DNA from: Paracoccus cavernae
GTDB taxonomy: Bacteria > Pseudomonadota > Alphaproteobacteria > Rhodobacterales > Rhodobacteraceae
Assembly (NCBI GenBank): GCA_030410095.1
Contig: JAUFRC010000001.1
Location: 1,190,501-1,254,500 of the forward strand
Direction: 5' to 3'
Length of the DNA: 64,000 bases
This document shows positions 29,498 through 38,635 of this stretch, in pieces; position 1 is the stretch's first letter; the number at the start of each line of letters is the position of its first letter. The position numbers were made by a program, and so were the translations under genes. The notes beneath the pieces are model-generated. The model was not told the origin of the DNA and did not search any database. It saw only the letters and a program-made list of their open reading frames with translations.

Positions 29498-29757
29498 AGA
29501 CCCACCGCGGCGTCACTGTTGTGGAAAGCGACCACCCAAGCGGCGCGCGCACCTGGGCGCATGAAGAGAGCGGCTGTGGCGGCGTTGCCCACACCAACGA
29601 AGAGGCGATCCGCCAAATCAGCCGCGCCTTGGGGCCGGATCCCGCGTGTGCGTTCTGTCGAGAGCATGGGACGGACGACTGGGCCTTTGAGGCACTTGTA
29701 CCCTGCGCGGTCTGCTTTCCGGAGGATCCGGTGAACGACAAGAGGAGGGCTGGATGA
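29494..29757 (+). CDS. Phage hypothetical protein with two CxxC knuckles
   Basis: The 87-residue protein starts MKTHRGVTVVESDHPSGARTW and contains CAFCREHG and later CAVCFPED, a spacing compatible with a small zinc-binding fold. Its ATG overlaps the previous stop (ATGA) and its stop overlaps the ATG of the next gene. Function is unknown. Confidence 0.5.
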   Translation: MKTHRGVTVVESDHPSGARTWAHEESGCGGVAHTNEEAIRQISRALGPDPACAFCREHGTDDWAFEALVPCAVCFPEDPVNDKRRAG

Positions 29758-29930
29758 TGGGTATGCAAAAAACGAGCGAGCGCTTGGAGGAACTGCTCAG
29801 CGTCTGCGAACGCAGAGGCAAGAAAGTTACCTCAGCTCAGATTCACGGCTCCAAAATCTTGCTGACATTCGATGGATACAAGCACGAGCCCGAAGGCTCG
29901 GTTCAGCCCATTGACCTCATTAAATGGTGA
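29754..29930 (+). CDS. Small phage protein overlapping the integrase start, possible excisionase
   Basis: The 58-residue frame begins [41 protein letters not shown] and overlaps the integrase start by about 59 bases in another frame. Overlap with int is the usual position of xis genes, and the VTSAQIHGSKILL part could form a short helix-turn or wing. No excisionase motif is clear, so the role is inferred only from position. Confidence 0.4.
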   Translation: MMGMQKTSERLEELLSVCERRGKKVTSAQIHGSKILLTFDGYKHEPEGSVQPIDLIKW

Positions 29931-31002
29931 AATCCTTGAAGAAAGAATTGCCCAAGTACGTCTATCGGCGGGGCGCAACAAACACGTCTACTTCTATCGA
30001 TTCGGGAAGAACCATCGCATCCATGCTGAGCCGGGAACCGCCGAATTTCACGCGGAATATGCTCTACTGTTGATGAAGGGCCGCCCCGCAGCCCCGAACC
30101 GAACGGTAAAAGGGCTAATCACTAAGTATATTGAAAGTGACCGTTGGCCCACACTCTCGAAGCACACACGCATAGGCTACTCTCGGCATTTCCGATATCT
30201 GGAAGAGAAAATCGGCCACATTGACCCTACGACACTGAGGACCGTTCATGTCTACGAGATGCGCGACAGCCTGAAAGCAACCCCGACCGATGCGAACCGT
30301 AAAGTCGGCGCATTAGCGACCTTACTTACCCATGGCATCAGGATCGGCTGGCTCGATAGAAACGTCGCCCAAGGAGTGATGCAACTCAAGGGGACCCGCC
30401 CTCCCCGTCAGCCATGGCCTGTCGAAAAGATCGAAGCGTTTCGCAAAGCGGCCGATCCACAAGCACTATTGGTCTTCGATCTTTTACTGGGCACCGGCCA
30501 GCGAATCGCTGATGTGCTGAAAATGCGTTGGTCCGACCTGGACGGCGCAGGAATTGCCGTGAAGCAGTCGAAAACCGGTGCGCTTCTTTACGTGCCCCTG
30601 ACAAGAACACTCTCACAAACACTTTCACGCACACCCAAGCGCGGCTTGACGATCGTTTCACAAGAAAACGGGCGATCGGTCGGATACAATCTCGCGTGGA
30701 AGTGGATCATGGATACGCGGAAGCTCGAAGTCGTCCAGGCAGAGGCTTGGGACATCCACTCGTTGAGACACTCTGCCGCGTCGGAAATCGCTGCACTCCC
30801 AGGAATGACGACCGAGCACGTCATGGCGATCACGGGGCATAAATCCAGCGCCATGGTGCATCACTATGCCGGAGCCGCAGCGCAGAAGGCGCGAGCACAA
30901 GAAGCCCAATCCGCGCGAGAAAAACAGGAGAACATTGCACCACCTAATTGCACCAAAAATAATTTACATAAATATCAATGCATTGTGCGAAATTTAACAT
31001 GA
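29872..31002 (+). CDS. Tyrosine recombinase (phage integrase)
   Basis: The intact 376-residue protein has an N-terminal core-binding domain ([20 protein letters not shown], then [31 protein letters not shown] in helices) and a catalytic domain with the conserved arginine in [22 protein letters not shown] for the H-x-x-R box, ITGHKS for the second histidine and HHYA for the tyrosine nucleophile. It inserts and, with an excision factor, removes the element. Its stop codon (TGA at 31000-31002) is formed at the junction with ctrA, so the gene reads out of the phage into host sequence. This places the attachment core at about 30998-31020. Confidence 0.92.
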   Translation: MDTSTSPKARFSPLTSLNGEILEERIAQVRLSAGRNKHVYFYRFGKNHRIHAEPGTAEFHAEYALLLMKGRPAAPNRTVKGLITKYIESDRWPTLSKHTRIGYSRHFRYLEEKIGHIDPTTLRTVHVYEMRDSLKATPTDANRKVGALATLLTHGIRIGWLDRNVAQGVMQLKGTRPPRQPWPVEKIEAFRKAADPQALLVFDLLLGTGQRIADVLKMRWSDLDGAGIAVKQSKTGALLYVPLTRTLSQTLSRTPKRGLTIVSQENGRSVGYNLAWKWIMDTRKLEVVQAEAWDIHSLRHSAASEIAALPGMTTEHVMAITGHKSSAMVHHYAGAAAQKARAQEAQSAREKQENIAPPNCTKNNLHKYQCIVRNLT

Positions 31003-31529
31003 TTCAGGAACATCTCCTTGGTCAAGGTCGTGCCCTTGCGCAGGCTGAAAAGCTCGAGGATCTGGTATTCCTTGCCGGTGAGCTTGACCGGCGCGCCATT
31101 GACCTCGACCGAACGGGCGTCAAGATCGACAATGATGTCGCCGGTGCGGATGACAGAGTGGCTATGCCCTTTCGAGCGCCGGATGATCGCCTGAATGCGC
31201 GTAATCATCTCTTCGCGATGGAAGGGCTTGGTCATATAGTCGTCGGCCCCGAAGCCGAAGCCGCGCAGCTTGCTTTCGGTATCGTCCGAGCCGGTCAAAA
31301 TCAGGATCGGCGTGTCGATCCGCGACATGCGCAGCTGACGCAAAACCTCCATCCCGTGCATATCGGGTAGGTCGAGGTCCAGAATGATCAAATCGTAATC
31401 GTAAAGTTTGGCGAGATCGATCCCCTCTTCGCCCATATCGGTCCGGTATACGTTGTAATTCGCAGACGTCAGGATCATTTCAATGCTGCGGGCGGTAGTC
31501 GGATCATCTTCGACAAGCAGGATACGCAT
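30975..31529 (-). pseudogene. ctrA: ctrA, truncated by the prophage
   Basis: The N-terminus [20 protein letters not shown], phospho-acceptor in [13 protein letters not shown] and [27 protein letters not shown] identify CtrA, the OmpR-type master cell-cycle regulator of alphaproteobacteria, which also controls motility and gene transfer agents in Rhodobacterales. A full CtrA has about 238 residues. Here it follows the family for about 177 residues to MFLNH and then ends in VKFRTMH with a stop, all within prophage-derived sequence. The missing ~60 residues hold the recognition helix and wing of the DNA-binding domain, so the product should not bind DNA. The lost 3-prime end is not in this window. 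Confidence 0.9.
30996..31022. other. Prophage-host junction (attR) inside ctrA
   Basis: To the right of about 30999 the sequence is ctrA (codons for KEMFLNH on the minus strand). To the left it is the integrase end. The core of the attachment site must lie within or beside GATTCAGGAACATCTCC. A second copy (attL) was sought by eye around 7.8-8.3 kb and 1-0.6 kb and was not found. Confidence 0.6.
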
Positions 31530-31579
31530 GTGACTGTCCTCAAACTGTTCGGTCTAGCGCTGACTATCGGCGCAAGAGG

Positions 31580-31604
31580 TTAATTTCCCGTTACCGTCGG
31601 TTAA
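31580..31604. promoter_or_regulatory. Possible CtrA-binding site between sciP and ctrA
   Basis: The sequence TTAA-TTTCCCG-TTAC-CGTCGG-TTAA contains a near match to the CtrA box TTAA-N7-TTAA (TTAA-N7-TTAC) and a further TTAA. It lies 51-75 bases upstream of the ctrA ATG and could serve autoregulation, known for CtrA in related species. Confidence 0.4.
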
Positions 31605-31621
31605 GAGTACAGCAATACAAT

Positions 31622-31897
31622 CTATGGTTGTCTATAATTTTGTATTCGCGTGACTTTTAATGCATTTTTACCATGCGCCCTTATTGCCGATACCCAACTG
31701 TCGAGCTCTTCTTCGGACAAGCCGTAGCGCGCCAAGGCATCCTCCCGCGACAAGAGGCCGTATTCCACAGCCTCGGCAACCGTGGCCTTGCGGCTGGCGA
31801 CCCAGCGCGTGGCCGCCGCCGGCAGATCGGCCAGAGTAAGGATGCGGCCATCGGGCAAACTGACCGTGCGCGGGCCCGTACTTTTTCTCAGAAACAT
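31622..31897 (-). CDS. sciP: SciP, CtrA inhibitory protein (DUF1153)
   Basis: The 91-residue protein MFLRKSTGPRTVSLPDGRILTLADLPAAATRWVASRKATV is a clear SciP/DUF1153 member: a small helix-turn-helix protein that binds CtrA and blocks transcription of CtrA targets during the cell cycle. It lies directly upstream of ctrA on the same strand, the arrangement kept in Rhodobacterales. Unlike ctrA it is intact, so in this strain the inhibitor remains while its partner has lost the DNA-binding end. Confidence 0.9.
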   Translation of the reverse strand: MFLRKSTGPRTVSLPDGRILTLADLPAAATRWVASRKATVAEAVEYGLLSREDALARYGLSEEELDSWVSAIRAHGKNALKVTRIQNYRQP

Positions 31898-32054
31898 GAT
31901 ACCACCTGTTCTCGATACCGCTGTTTTGCCCGCTTCGTCTTAATTCGCGGTGAAATTCCCTGGGCCATTGCAGGCCGCGGCCCTTGAGAATAGATAGCGT
32001 TTTCCCTATTTCTTCGGGAAAGCGATGCTCCTGAGCGTTGCGAAAGGATGATCC

Positions 32055-33223
32055 ATGACACTGTCGACCTCGACCCTGCCCGATACCGCGCAGGATGCGC
32101 CCTTGAACTCTTTGGGTTTCGCCAAGCCTCCTCGCAGACGCGGGTGGTGGTTGCGATGTCGGGCGGCGTCGACAGCTCTGTCGTCGCGGCCCATCTGGCG
32201 GCCGAAGGCTACGACGTCATCGGCGTGACGCTGCAGCTTTACGACCATGGCGCGGCGCTGGCGAAAAAGGGTGCATGTTGCGCGGGTCAGGACATCCATG
32301 ACGCGCGCCGCGTGGCCGAACGCATCGGCTTTCCGCATTACGTCCTCGATTACGAGAACAAATTCCGCGAATCCGTGATCGAGGAATTCGCAGACGCCTA
32401 TCTGGCCGGCGCGACTCCCGTGCCCTGCATCCGCTGCAACGAACGCGTAAAATTCCGCGATCTGCTGGAAACGGCCAAGGATCTCGATGCCGACTGCATG
32501 GCGACCGGCCACTACATTCGCCGCGAAATGGGGCCGAACGGTGCCGAGCTGCATATGGCGGCCGATCCGCATCGCGACCAAAGCTACTTCCTGTTTTCGA
32601 CCACGCCCGAGCAACTCGCCTTTTTGCGCTTCCCGCTCGGCGGGCTTGCGAGCAAGGCCGAGACCCGCGCCATGGCGACGCAATTCGGTCTCTCGATCGC
32701 CGACAAGCCCGATAGCCAGGACATCTGCTTCGTGCCGAACGGCAATTACGCAAGCGTCATCGAAAAACTGCGCCCCGGCTCGGCCGATCCGGGCGAGATC
32801 GTCGACCTCGAGGGCAATGTTCTGGGCGAGCATCGCGGCGTCATCCACTACACCATCGGCCAGCGCCGCGGCCTCGGCATCGGCGGACTGGGCGATCCGC
32901 TTTATGTGGTGAAGCTCGACCCCGATGCGCGCCGCGTCATCGTGGGCCCGAAAGAGGCGCTGAAGACGAAAATCGTGCCGGTGACCGAGGTCAATTGGTT
33001 GGGCGACATCCCGTTCGAGGGCGAGATTGCCCTGAACGTGCGCATCCGCTCGACCCGCCCGCCGCGGCCGGCGATCCTGCGCGCGACGGGCAAGGGGCGC
33101 GCCGAGATCGAATTGCTCGATGCCGAAGAAGGCGTCAGCCCTGGTCAGGCCTGCGTCTTTTATGAACAAGACAGCACGCGGGTTCTGGGCGGCGGCTGGA
33201 TCTCGCACCGCCGCGGCGGCTAA
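32055..33223 (+). CDS. mnmA: tRNA-specific 2-thiouridylase MnmA (frameshifted near the start)
   Basis: MnmA installs the 2-thio group at U34 of tRNA-Lys, -Glu and -Gln using ATP and a persulfide sulfur carrier. The P-loop SGGVDSS, the ACCAGQD and PVPCIRCN cysteine regions and [11 protein letters not shown] are all present. The best start is the ATG at 32055, preceded by AAGGA; it gives [16 protein letters not shown], but the frame breaks near 32135 (CCTCCTCG, expected CCTCCCTCG) before [11 protein letters not shown]. Adding one C restores the gene, so a deletion in a C-run is likely. Length about 390 residues is normal for the family. A terminator follows directly. Confidence 0.95.
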
Positions 33224-33247
33224 ACGCGAACCCCTACCCCAATGATC

Positions 33248-33273
33248 AAAGGGCGGCCGAAGGGCCGCCCTTT
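33248..33273 (+). terminator. Rho-independent terminator after mnmA
   Basis: AAAGGGCGGCC-GAA-GGGCCGCCCTTT forms a long GC hairpin with flanking A and T runs. It can serve mnmA on the plus strand and sufE on the minus strand. Confidence 0.75.
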
Positions 33274-33329
33274 GTGTCGGTGCGCCCAAGCACCCGCCCG
33301 CCGATCCGTCAAAGAAGGCAGGCGCGGGC

Positions 33330-33736
33330 TTACGCCTCGCTCGCGATGCGGCGGATGCGCTCGACCATGGCGCGCAACCCGTTGGAGCGCTGCGCCGACA
33401 GATGGTCGTTCAGCCCGAGCCGCGCCAGTTCGGCCGGCGCGTCGATCGCGAGAACCTCCTTGACCGGCACCCCGAATAGAGCGCGTGCAAAACCGCAACG
33501 AGGCCGCGCACGATCAGCGCATCGCTGTCGCCCTGAAAATCGAAACGCCCGTTTTCCACCTTGGGAAGGATCCAGACCTGGCTCGCGCAGCCCTCGACCT
33601 TGGTCGCGGGAACATGCAAAGCGGGATCCATCGCGGGCATGGCTTTGCCCAATTCGATCACATGGCGATAACGGTCTTCCCAATCATCCAGAAAATCGAA
33701 GGTTTCCGCGATCTCTTCAAATGCCGGAGTGGCCAT
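33330..33736 (-). CDS. sufE: SufE family cysteine desulfurase accessory protein (frameshifted)
   Basis: SufE takes sulfane sulfur from SufS and passes it to the Fe-S scaffold. The start MATPAFEEIAETFDFLDDWEDRYRHVIELG and the active-site segment KVEGCASQVWI (with the sulfur-carrying cysteine) are typical. The frame breaks near 33475, where GGGG should probably be GGGGG, and the C-terminus VPVKEVLAIDAPAELARLGL..HLSAQRSNGLRAMVERIR completes the family pattern. Restored length is about 136 residues, normal for SufE. It converges on mnmA; both are sulfur-transfer genes. Confidence 0.9.
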
Positions 33737-33869
33737 TTTCGGCCTCCTTTCGCAAAACTGCCGCAGGCGGGATAGCGCGCCTGAGCGCCAAGGTCAAAGA
33801 GGCTTTCCCGCAGCGCCTACTTCCCCTATCAATAGCGCAAAGTAACGAGGGCCAGAGACGGGAAACCCT

Positions 33870-34406
33870 TTGATGCGGACAATAACTTTCGGTCTTTTGA
33901 CGACGGCGGCGCTCGTTCTTGCGGGTTGTGGCGGCTCCGGCAGCGGCAGCGCGGGAAGCGCCAGCAGCGGCCTCAATCCTCTCGGCTGGTTCGGCGGCAG
34001 CTCGGAAGCGCCCTCGACCCTCGATCCCGAGGGCGGCTATCCGACGGAGAATGCCGACAACCGCCTTCCCGTCGCCCAGATCACCGGCGCGAAATGGGAG
34101 CCGCTTTACGAGGGCGGCATGCTGACCGTCACCGCCCTGCCGAGGACCAAGGGCTGGTGGGCGATGAAGCTGATCACCGAAGTGCCGATGCCCGAAGGCC
34201 GCATCCGCCCCGACGAAAACGGCGTGCTGCGCCTGCGTCTGGTCGGCCTGCCGCCTTTGGCCAATACATTCGAGGCAAGCGCGCCCGCCGATCCGCGCAG
34301 CGATACGGCGACCGTTGCCATGACCTTCTCGCACGAGGCATTGTCGGGGCTGCGTCAGGTCGTGATTACGGGCGCCAACAACTCGGTCAGCATCTCGCGG
34401 CGCTGA
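33870..34406 (+). CDS. Small outer-membrane-type lipoprotein, unknown
   Basis: The N-terminus MRTITFGLLTTAALVLAGCGGSGSGSAGS has a lipobox (LAGC) with an expected lipidated cysteine at residue 19. After a Gly/Ser linker follows a ~130-residue domain (TGAKWEPLYEGGMLTVTALPRTKGWWAMKL) with beta-strand character; residue after the cysteine is glycine, so outer-membrane sorting is likely. Function is unknown, but it is an intact, conserved-looking gene in a core region and is followed by a terminator. Confidence 0.8.
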   Translation: MMRTITFGLLTTAALVLAGCGGSGSGSAGSASSGLNPLGWFGGSSEAPSTLDPEGGYPTENADNRLPVAQITGAKWEPLYEGGMLTVTALPRTKGWWAMKLITEVPMPEGRIRPDENGVLRLRLVGLPPLANTFEASAPADPRSDTATVAMTFSHEALSGLRQVVITGANNSVSISRR

Positions 34407-34427
34407 CCGGTTGCCCGAGACAATGAA

Positions 34428-34458
34428 AACGGGGCCTGCGATGATCGCGGCCCCGTTT
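34428..34458 (+). terminator. Rho-independent terminator
   Basis: AACGGGGCC and GGCCCCGTT pair around a loop of about 12 bases and are followed by TTTT. It terminates the lipoprotein gene. Confidence 0.75.
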
Positions 34459-34505
34459 TGCATTTCCGGTCTGTGGCGGTCCATCGGACGGCGCGCGCCG
34501 TCTGC

Positions 34506-35054
34506 TCAGCCCATTTTGCGCAGATAGGTCCAGGTCGGCACACGCGCGTCACGCGCAACCGACCAGCTTTCCGCATCGCCGAGATAGGCGAAGCCGCAAT
34601 TGGTCAGAACGCGGGCAGAGCTCGGGCTGTCCTGAAATGCCTCGGCAAAGAAGGTGCGGTCATGATGGGGATTGGCGCTGACGAGACCTTCGACCGCTTC
34701 GGTCGCAAAGCCGGTGTTCCAGAAGCCCGGGCCGATCCAGAAGCCCAGTTCGGAGCGCTGATCCTCGAGACGGGTCAAGGACACGATCCCCAGAAGCTCG
34801 GCAAGATTGCTGTCGCTGCCGTCGATCGCCCAGACATCCTCGTCACGATTGTCGGCCATGGCGCGCGCGACATAGGCCTCTGCCGCGCCGGGCGGCAACG
34901 GATGGGGAATCGAACGCGTACCTTCGGCGACACGTTTGTCCGCAGTGTAATGCGCAATCAGCCCCGCATCGGATTTCCGCAAGGGTCGCAGCAGGAAACG
35001 CTCGGTCCGAATCTCTATCTGCGGACGCAAAGGCGCTTCGATCAAATCCTGCAT
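34506..35054 (-). CDS. GNAT family N-acetyltransferase, RimJ/RimL-like
   Basis: The intact 182-residue protein starts MQDLIEAPLRPQIEIRTERFLLRPLRKSDAGLIAHY, the opening pattern of RimJ-type acetyltransferases (ERLxLRPL). Later SELGFWIGPGFWNTGFATEAVEGLV gives the acetyl-CoA pyrophosphate-loop region and SSARVLTNCGFAYLG the final motif. Substrates of this group range from ribosomal proteins to small amines and cannot be named here. It lies downstream of the rplU-rpmA terminator and faces the same way. Confidence 0.85.
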   Translation of the reverse strand: MQDLIEAPLRPQIEIRTERFLLRPLRKSDAGLIAHYTADKRVAEGTRSIPHPLPPGAAEAYVARAMADNRDEDVWAIDGSDSNLAELLGIVSLTRLEDQRSELGFWIGPGFWNTGFATEAVEGLVSANPHHDRTFFAEAFQDSPSSARVLTNCGFAYLGDAESWSVARDARVPTWTYLRKMG

Positions 35055-35102
35055 CTTCCTCACTCCCTTTTAAATTAACTAGGTACCGCCCCGGAAACGA
35101 CA

Positions 35103-35129
35103 AGGGGACCGGCTTGCGCCGATCCCCCT
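35103..35129 (-). terminator. Terminator after rpmA
   Basis: GGGGA..GGC pairs with GCC..TCCCC around TTGC. On the minus strand it is followed by CTTGTCGTTT. It lies 24 bases beyond the rpmA stop. Confidence 0.55.
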
Positions 35130-35152
35130 AACACTGATGTGTTACAATCGGC

Positions 35153-35425
35153 TTACTCGGCAGCCTCGAGATTGGCCGGGAGCACAGAAATGAAGGTGCG
35201 ACCCTTCAGACCCTTGTGGAATTTGATCTGGCCATCGGTCAGAGCAAACAGGGTGTGATCGCGGCCCATGCCGACGTTCTGGCCGGCCCACCAGGTGGTG
35301 CCGCGCTGACGAACGATGATGTTGCCTGCAACGGCGGCTTGGCCACCGTAGAGCTTCACACCAAGACGGCGACCGGCGGAGTCGCGACCGTTGCGGGATG
35401 AACCGCCTGCTTTTTTATGTGCCAT
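35153..35425 (-). CDS. rpmA: 50S ribosomal protein L27
   Basis: [29 protein letters not shown] is the invariant N-terminus of L27, whose tail reaches the peptidyl transferase centre. The following [24 protein letters not shown] is equally conserved. The 90-residue length is normal. It follows rplU after 5 bases, the universal bacterial order, in one operon. Confidence 0.97.
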   Translation of the reverse strand: MAHKKAGGSSRNGRDSAGRRLGVKLYGGQAAVAGNIIVRQRGTTWWAGQNVGMGRDHTLFALTDGQIKFHKGLKGRTFISVLPANLEAAE

Positions 35426-35430
35426 GGTGC

Positions 35431-35862
35431 TTAGTCCTTCTTAGCTTCTTTCGCCGGCTTTGCAGCCTTGGCGGGCTTTTCAGCAACGGCGGCGGCAGCA
35501 GCAGCCGAACCAGCGGTGCGTGCACCGATTGCCGCTTTGACGTCCGATTTCTCGGCGCCTTTTTCCAGCAGCTCGGTGATGCGGACCAGCGTCAGTTGCT
35601 GACGGTGACCACGCGTGCGCTGCGAGCTGTGCTTGCGGCGGCGCTTGACGAAGGTGATGACCTTGTCGGCTTTGATCGTGTCGATCACGTCGGCCTGGAC
35701 GGCAGCACCAGCAACGAAGGGTGCACCGACGGTCGAACCGATCATCAGAACATCGTTGAACTGGATTTTGTCACCAGCTTCTGCAGCGAGTTTTTCGACG
35801 CGCAGCACATCACCGGCCTGAACCCGGTACTGTTTGCCGCCAGTCTTGAGAACTGCGAACAT
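35431..35862 (-). CDS. rplU: 50S ribosomal protein L21
   Basis: [35 protein letters not shown] identifies L21, and [25 protein letters not shown] is its rRNA-binding loop. After the core (~100 residues) there is a ~40-residue tail of alanine, lysine and proline ([16 protein letters not shown]), common in Rhodobacterales. The true start is the ATG at 35862; the longer open frame upstream is spurious. Confidence 0.96.
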   Translation of the reverse strand: MFAVLKTGGKQYRVQAGDVLRVEKLAAEAGDKIQFNDVLMIGSTVGAPFVAGAAVQADVIDTIKADKVITFVKRRRKHSSQRTRGHRQQLTLVRITELLEKGAEKSDVKAAIGARTAGSAAAAAAVAEKPAKAAKPAKEAKKD

Positions 35863-36212
35863 TGGTCTTTCCTTACCTCTCCGCGTCCTTTGGCCCCCAT
35901 CACGGGATGGATGTTTCGGGGCAAGCCCCGCCTTCGGACAGCGCACCCTGGGGAGGGTGAATTGAAAATAAACGACCGTCCCGACGCGGAACGTCGGGCG
36001 AGTCCCGCTCCTCATGCCGGATTCGGGCCATTCAGTCAATCAAATTCGCGGATATGCCCGATAACGGGGTGCCGAAACGGCGGCAGAGCACGGTTTTCGG
36101 CCTAAAGGCCCCTGCTCCATGCAGGCTTTTGCCCAAGCCGCGCCACGAGGTCAAGGGCATGTGCTCGCAAGGCGGCGGGACGTCGGGCCCCGCCGCCCTG
36201 CGATATAGATCC
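35863..36212. other. rplU leader and intergenic region
   Basis: No gene or tRNA is visible in these 350 bases. On the minus strand this is the leader of the L21-L27 operon and includes short GC hairpins (for example GGGGCAAGCCCC near 35919-35930), possibly a transcription control structure. The other end is the upstream flank of the phosphomannomutase stop. Confidence 0.5.
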
Positions 36213-37579
36213 TTATGCGGTGATCAGCGCCTTCAACTCGGCCACTTTTTGCGCCAACAGCACGGCATCGCCGCGCGCTTCGACATTGAGACGCAAAACC
36301 GGCTCGGTGTTCGAGGCGCGCAGGTTGAAGCGCCACTGCGCGAAAGCCAGCGACAGCCCGTCCATCTCGTCGCGCGACAGCGCCTCGGGGCAAAGTGCGC
36401 CTCGACGCGGGCGCGAGCGGCGGCGACATCCTCGATCACGAAATTGATCTCGCCCGACGAGGGAAAGCCGCGCGACGCTCGGCCACGAGTTCGGACAAGG
36501 CATGACCATTGCGACCCATCAGCTCGACAACCATCAACCAGGGAATCATGCCGCTATCGCAGGACATGAAATCGCGGAAATAGTGGTGCGCCGACATCTC
36601 GCCGCCATATACCGCGTCGTATTCGCGCAGGGCCGCCTTGAGGAAAGCGTGACCCGTGCGCGCCTGAATGGCGATGCCGCCGGCCTTTTCGACGATGTCG
36701 CGCGTGTTCCAGATCACGCGCGGATCATGGACGATCTTCGCCCCGGCTCGCGCTGGACGAAGGCCGCAGCCAGCAGGCCGACGATATATTCGCCCGCGAT
36801 GAAGCCGCCTTTCTCGTCAAAGAAGAAACAGCGGTCGAAGTCGCCGTCCCAAGCCACGCCGAGATCGGCGCCATGGGCCAGAACCGCCTCGGCGGTGACA
36901 GGCTGGTTTTCGTCCAGAAGCGGGTTCGGAATGCCGTTCGGAAAGCTGCCGTCGGGCTCGTGATGCATGCGGATGAACTCGAAGGGCGCGCCTTTGGCCG
37001 CAAGGGCCTCGGCCAAAGCGTCAAACGTCGGACCCGCCGCGCCATTGCCTGCATTGACCAGAATGCGCAGCGGCCGCAATGCCGCGATATCGACAAAAGA
37101 GAGCACCCGCTCGACATAGGCCGCGCGCGATTGTGCGCCGACATCGCGGCGGCTGCCGCCCGGGCGCGCGGGACCGAAATCGTCGGCCTCGGCCAGAGCC
37201 TTGATCTCGGCCAGACCGCTTTCGCTGCCGAGCGGGGCCGAGCCTGCGCGCACCATCTTCATGCCGTTGTAATCCATGGGATTATGCGAGGCGGTGACCT
37301 CGATCCCGCCATCGGCATCGAAATGGCTGGTCGCGAAATACATCTCTTCGGCACCGCAAAGACCGAGATCGAGCAGCTCCGCACCCTCGTCGATCACCGC
37401 CTGCGCGACCGCGGCCGCAAGCTCGTCCGAGGAGGCACGGATATCGCGGCCCAGAACAACGCGTTTGGCCCCAGAGCCCGAACGAAACCCCGTCCGATCC
37501 GATAGGCGATCCCTGCATCGAGGTTGTCGCCGAGACGTCCGCGGATGTCATAGGCCTTGAAAGCGGTCAGTTCCGTCAT
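36213..37579 (-). CDS. manB: Phosphomannomutase/phosphoglucomutase (frameshifted)
   Basis: This enzyme interconverts mannose-6-phosphate and mannose-1-phosphate for GDP-mannose synthesis. The start is [21 protein letters not shown]. The catalytic serine loop appears as [15 protein letters not shown], the metal-binding loop as DGDFDR, the sugar loop as [13 protein letters not shown] and the phosphate loop near the end as [12 protein letters not shown]. Frames break near 37470, 36740, 36470 and 36395, always within otherwise perfect family sequence, so sequencing deletions are likely. Restored length is about 456 residues, normal. With the guanylyltransferase at 39.6-41.1 kb it makes the GDP-mannose precursor for surface glycans. 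Confidence 0.9.
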
Positions 37580-37834
37580 CGATGCACCTTTTATCACCAG
37601 TCCTGCCATCCCGCCCCGGGATGTCGCCGCCGTGATAACAGCTTGCGGCCCCTGCGTCCATTTATCCGCCCCGTCGCGGCCATCAGGAAAGCCGTCATCA
37701 CGACAAGATGCCGAAAGAGCACAGCACAACTTTAAGTGGCTTAAATTTGACCCAATTAAACCCTTCGGTGACATGCGCGCTATCCTGAACATGCACGACG
37801 GGATCATCCGTTTCGAACGATCGGGAGACAGGAC

Positions 37835-38623
37835 ATGAAAGCGCCACTGCACGCCGTGACGGATACCGAAGAGATCGTCATTCCCGATGACCATTTCGAT
37901 CGGGCGAGACGTCTTCTGGACCGGCTCGACCAGCAAATCGCCCTGATGTCCAATCCGGTCGCCGGTACCTGCGCGGTCTTTCACGAGGATGAGGCCTTTG
38001 AAATCGCCCTGCCCTGGGCCGCTTTCGAAAACTATCAATTCAAGATCGCGAGCCGCCATGCCGCGCCCGATCCGATGCTTTATACCCAGCTTTTCGATCT
38101 GATCCCTTCGCTTGCGGGCAAGGCCCTGCTCGATATCGGCGCTTTCACCGGCCTGCAGGGCCTGATCACGCGCCGTTTTCTGGAGCCCTCGCAGCTCCTT
38201 ATGGTCGAGCCGCAAGCCATGATGCAAAAACATCTGGGCCGCACCATTGCCGCCAATCCCGAGGGTTGCCCCGTCACCTTGCTCAAGGCGGTCATCGACG
38301 ACGGAACTTCCGTGATGCAGAAGTCGGCCACGCGGCACGAAAGACTGGCCGACACCAGCTATCTGCGCCGCGATTCGGGAAAGATCTCCGCAACCACGAT
38401 CGACGCGCTCGGCCTGACGGATCTAGGGCTGATCAACCTCGATATTCCGGGTGCGAAAATCTATTCCCTCAAAGGAGCCGAGGCGACCCTGCGCGACCAG
38501 CGCCCGCCCGTCCTCGTCAATCTTTCCGGACGCGATGCCACCGAAATCAAAGAGTTCATGGAGCCGCTCGGTTACGAATTCGTCAGGCTCGGCAACCATG
38601 GCGCCCTTTTGCTGCCCCATTGA
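37835..38623 (+). CDS. FkbM family methyltransferase
   Basis: The 262-residue intact protein has ALLDIGAFTGLQGLITRRFL, the SAM-binding motif I of FkbM proteins, LLMVEPQAMMQKHL as the motif II position and KISATTIDALGLTDLGLINLDIPGAKIYSLKGAE as the FkbM signature. FkbM enzymes methylate hydroxyl groups of polyketides or surface sugars. It is followed after 12 bases by a glycosyltransferase, so the two probably act on the same glycan or glycolipid. Confidence 0.8.
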   Translation: MKAPLHAVTDTEEIVIPDDHFDRARRLLDRLDQQIALMSNPVAGTCAVFHEDEAFEIALPWAAFENYQFKIASRHAAPDPMLYTQLFDLIPSLAGKALLDIGAFTGLQGLITRRFLEPSQLLMVEPQAMMQKHLGRTIAANPEGCPVTLLKAVIDDGTSVMQKSATRHERLADTSYLRRDSGKISATTIDALGLTDLGLINLDIPGAKIYSLKGAEATLRDQRPPVLVNLSGRDATEIKEFMEPLGYEFVRLGNHGALLLPH

Positions 38624-38635
38624 CGAAAGCGCGCC

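Noticed and set aside
32006-33289. 427-codon minus-strand frame
   Set aside because: It is fully antisense to mnmA, a conserved gene with all family motifs.
35863-36039. N-terminal extension of ribosomal protein L21
   Set aside because: The added residues have no counterpart in L21. The ATG at 35862 starts the conserved [12 protein letters not shown].
35870-36060. tRNA gene upstream of rplU
   Set aside because: GTCGGGCGAGTCCCGC suggested a T-arm, but no cloverleaf, anticodon arm or acceptor pairing could be formed.
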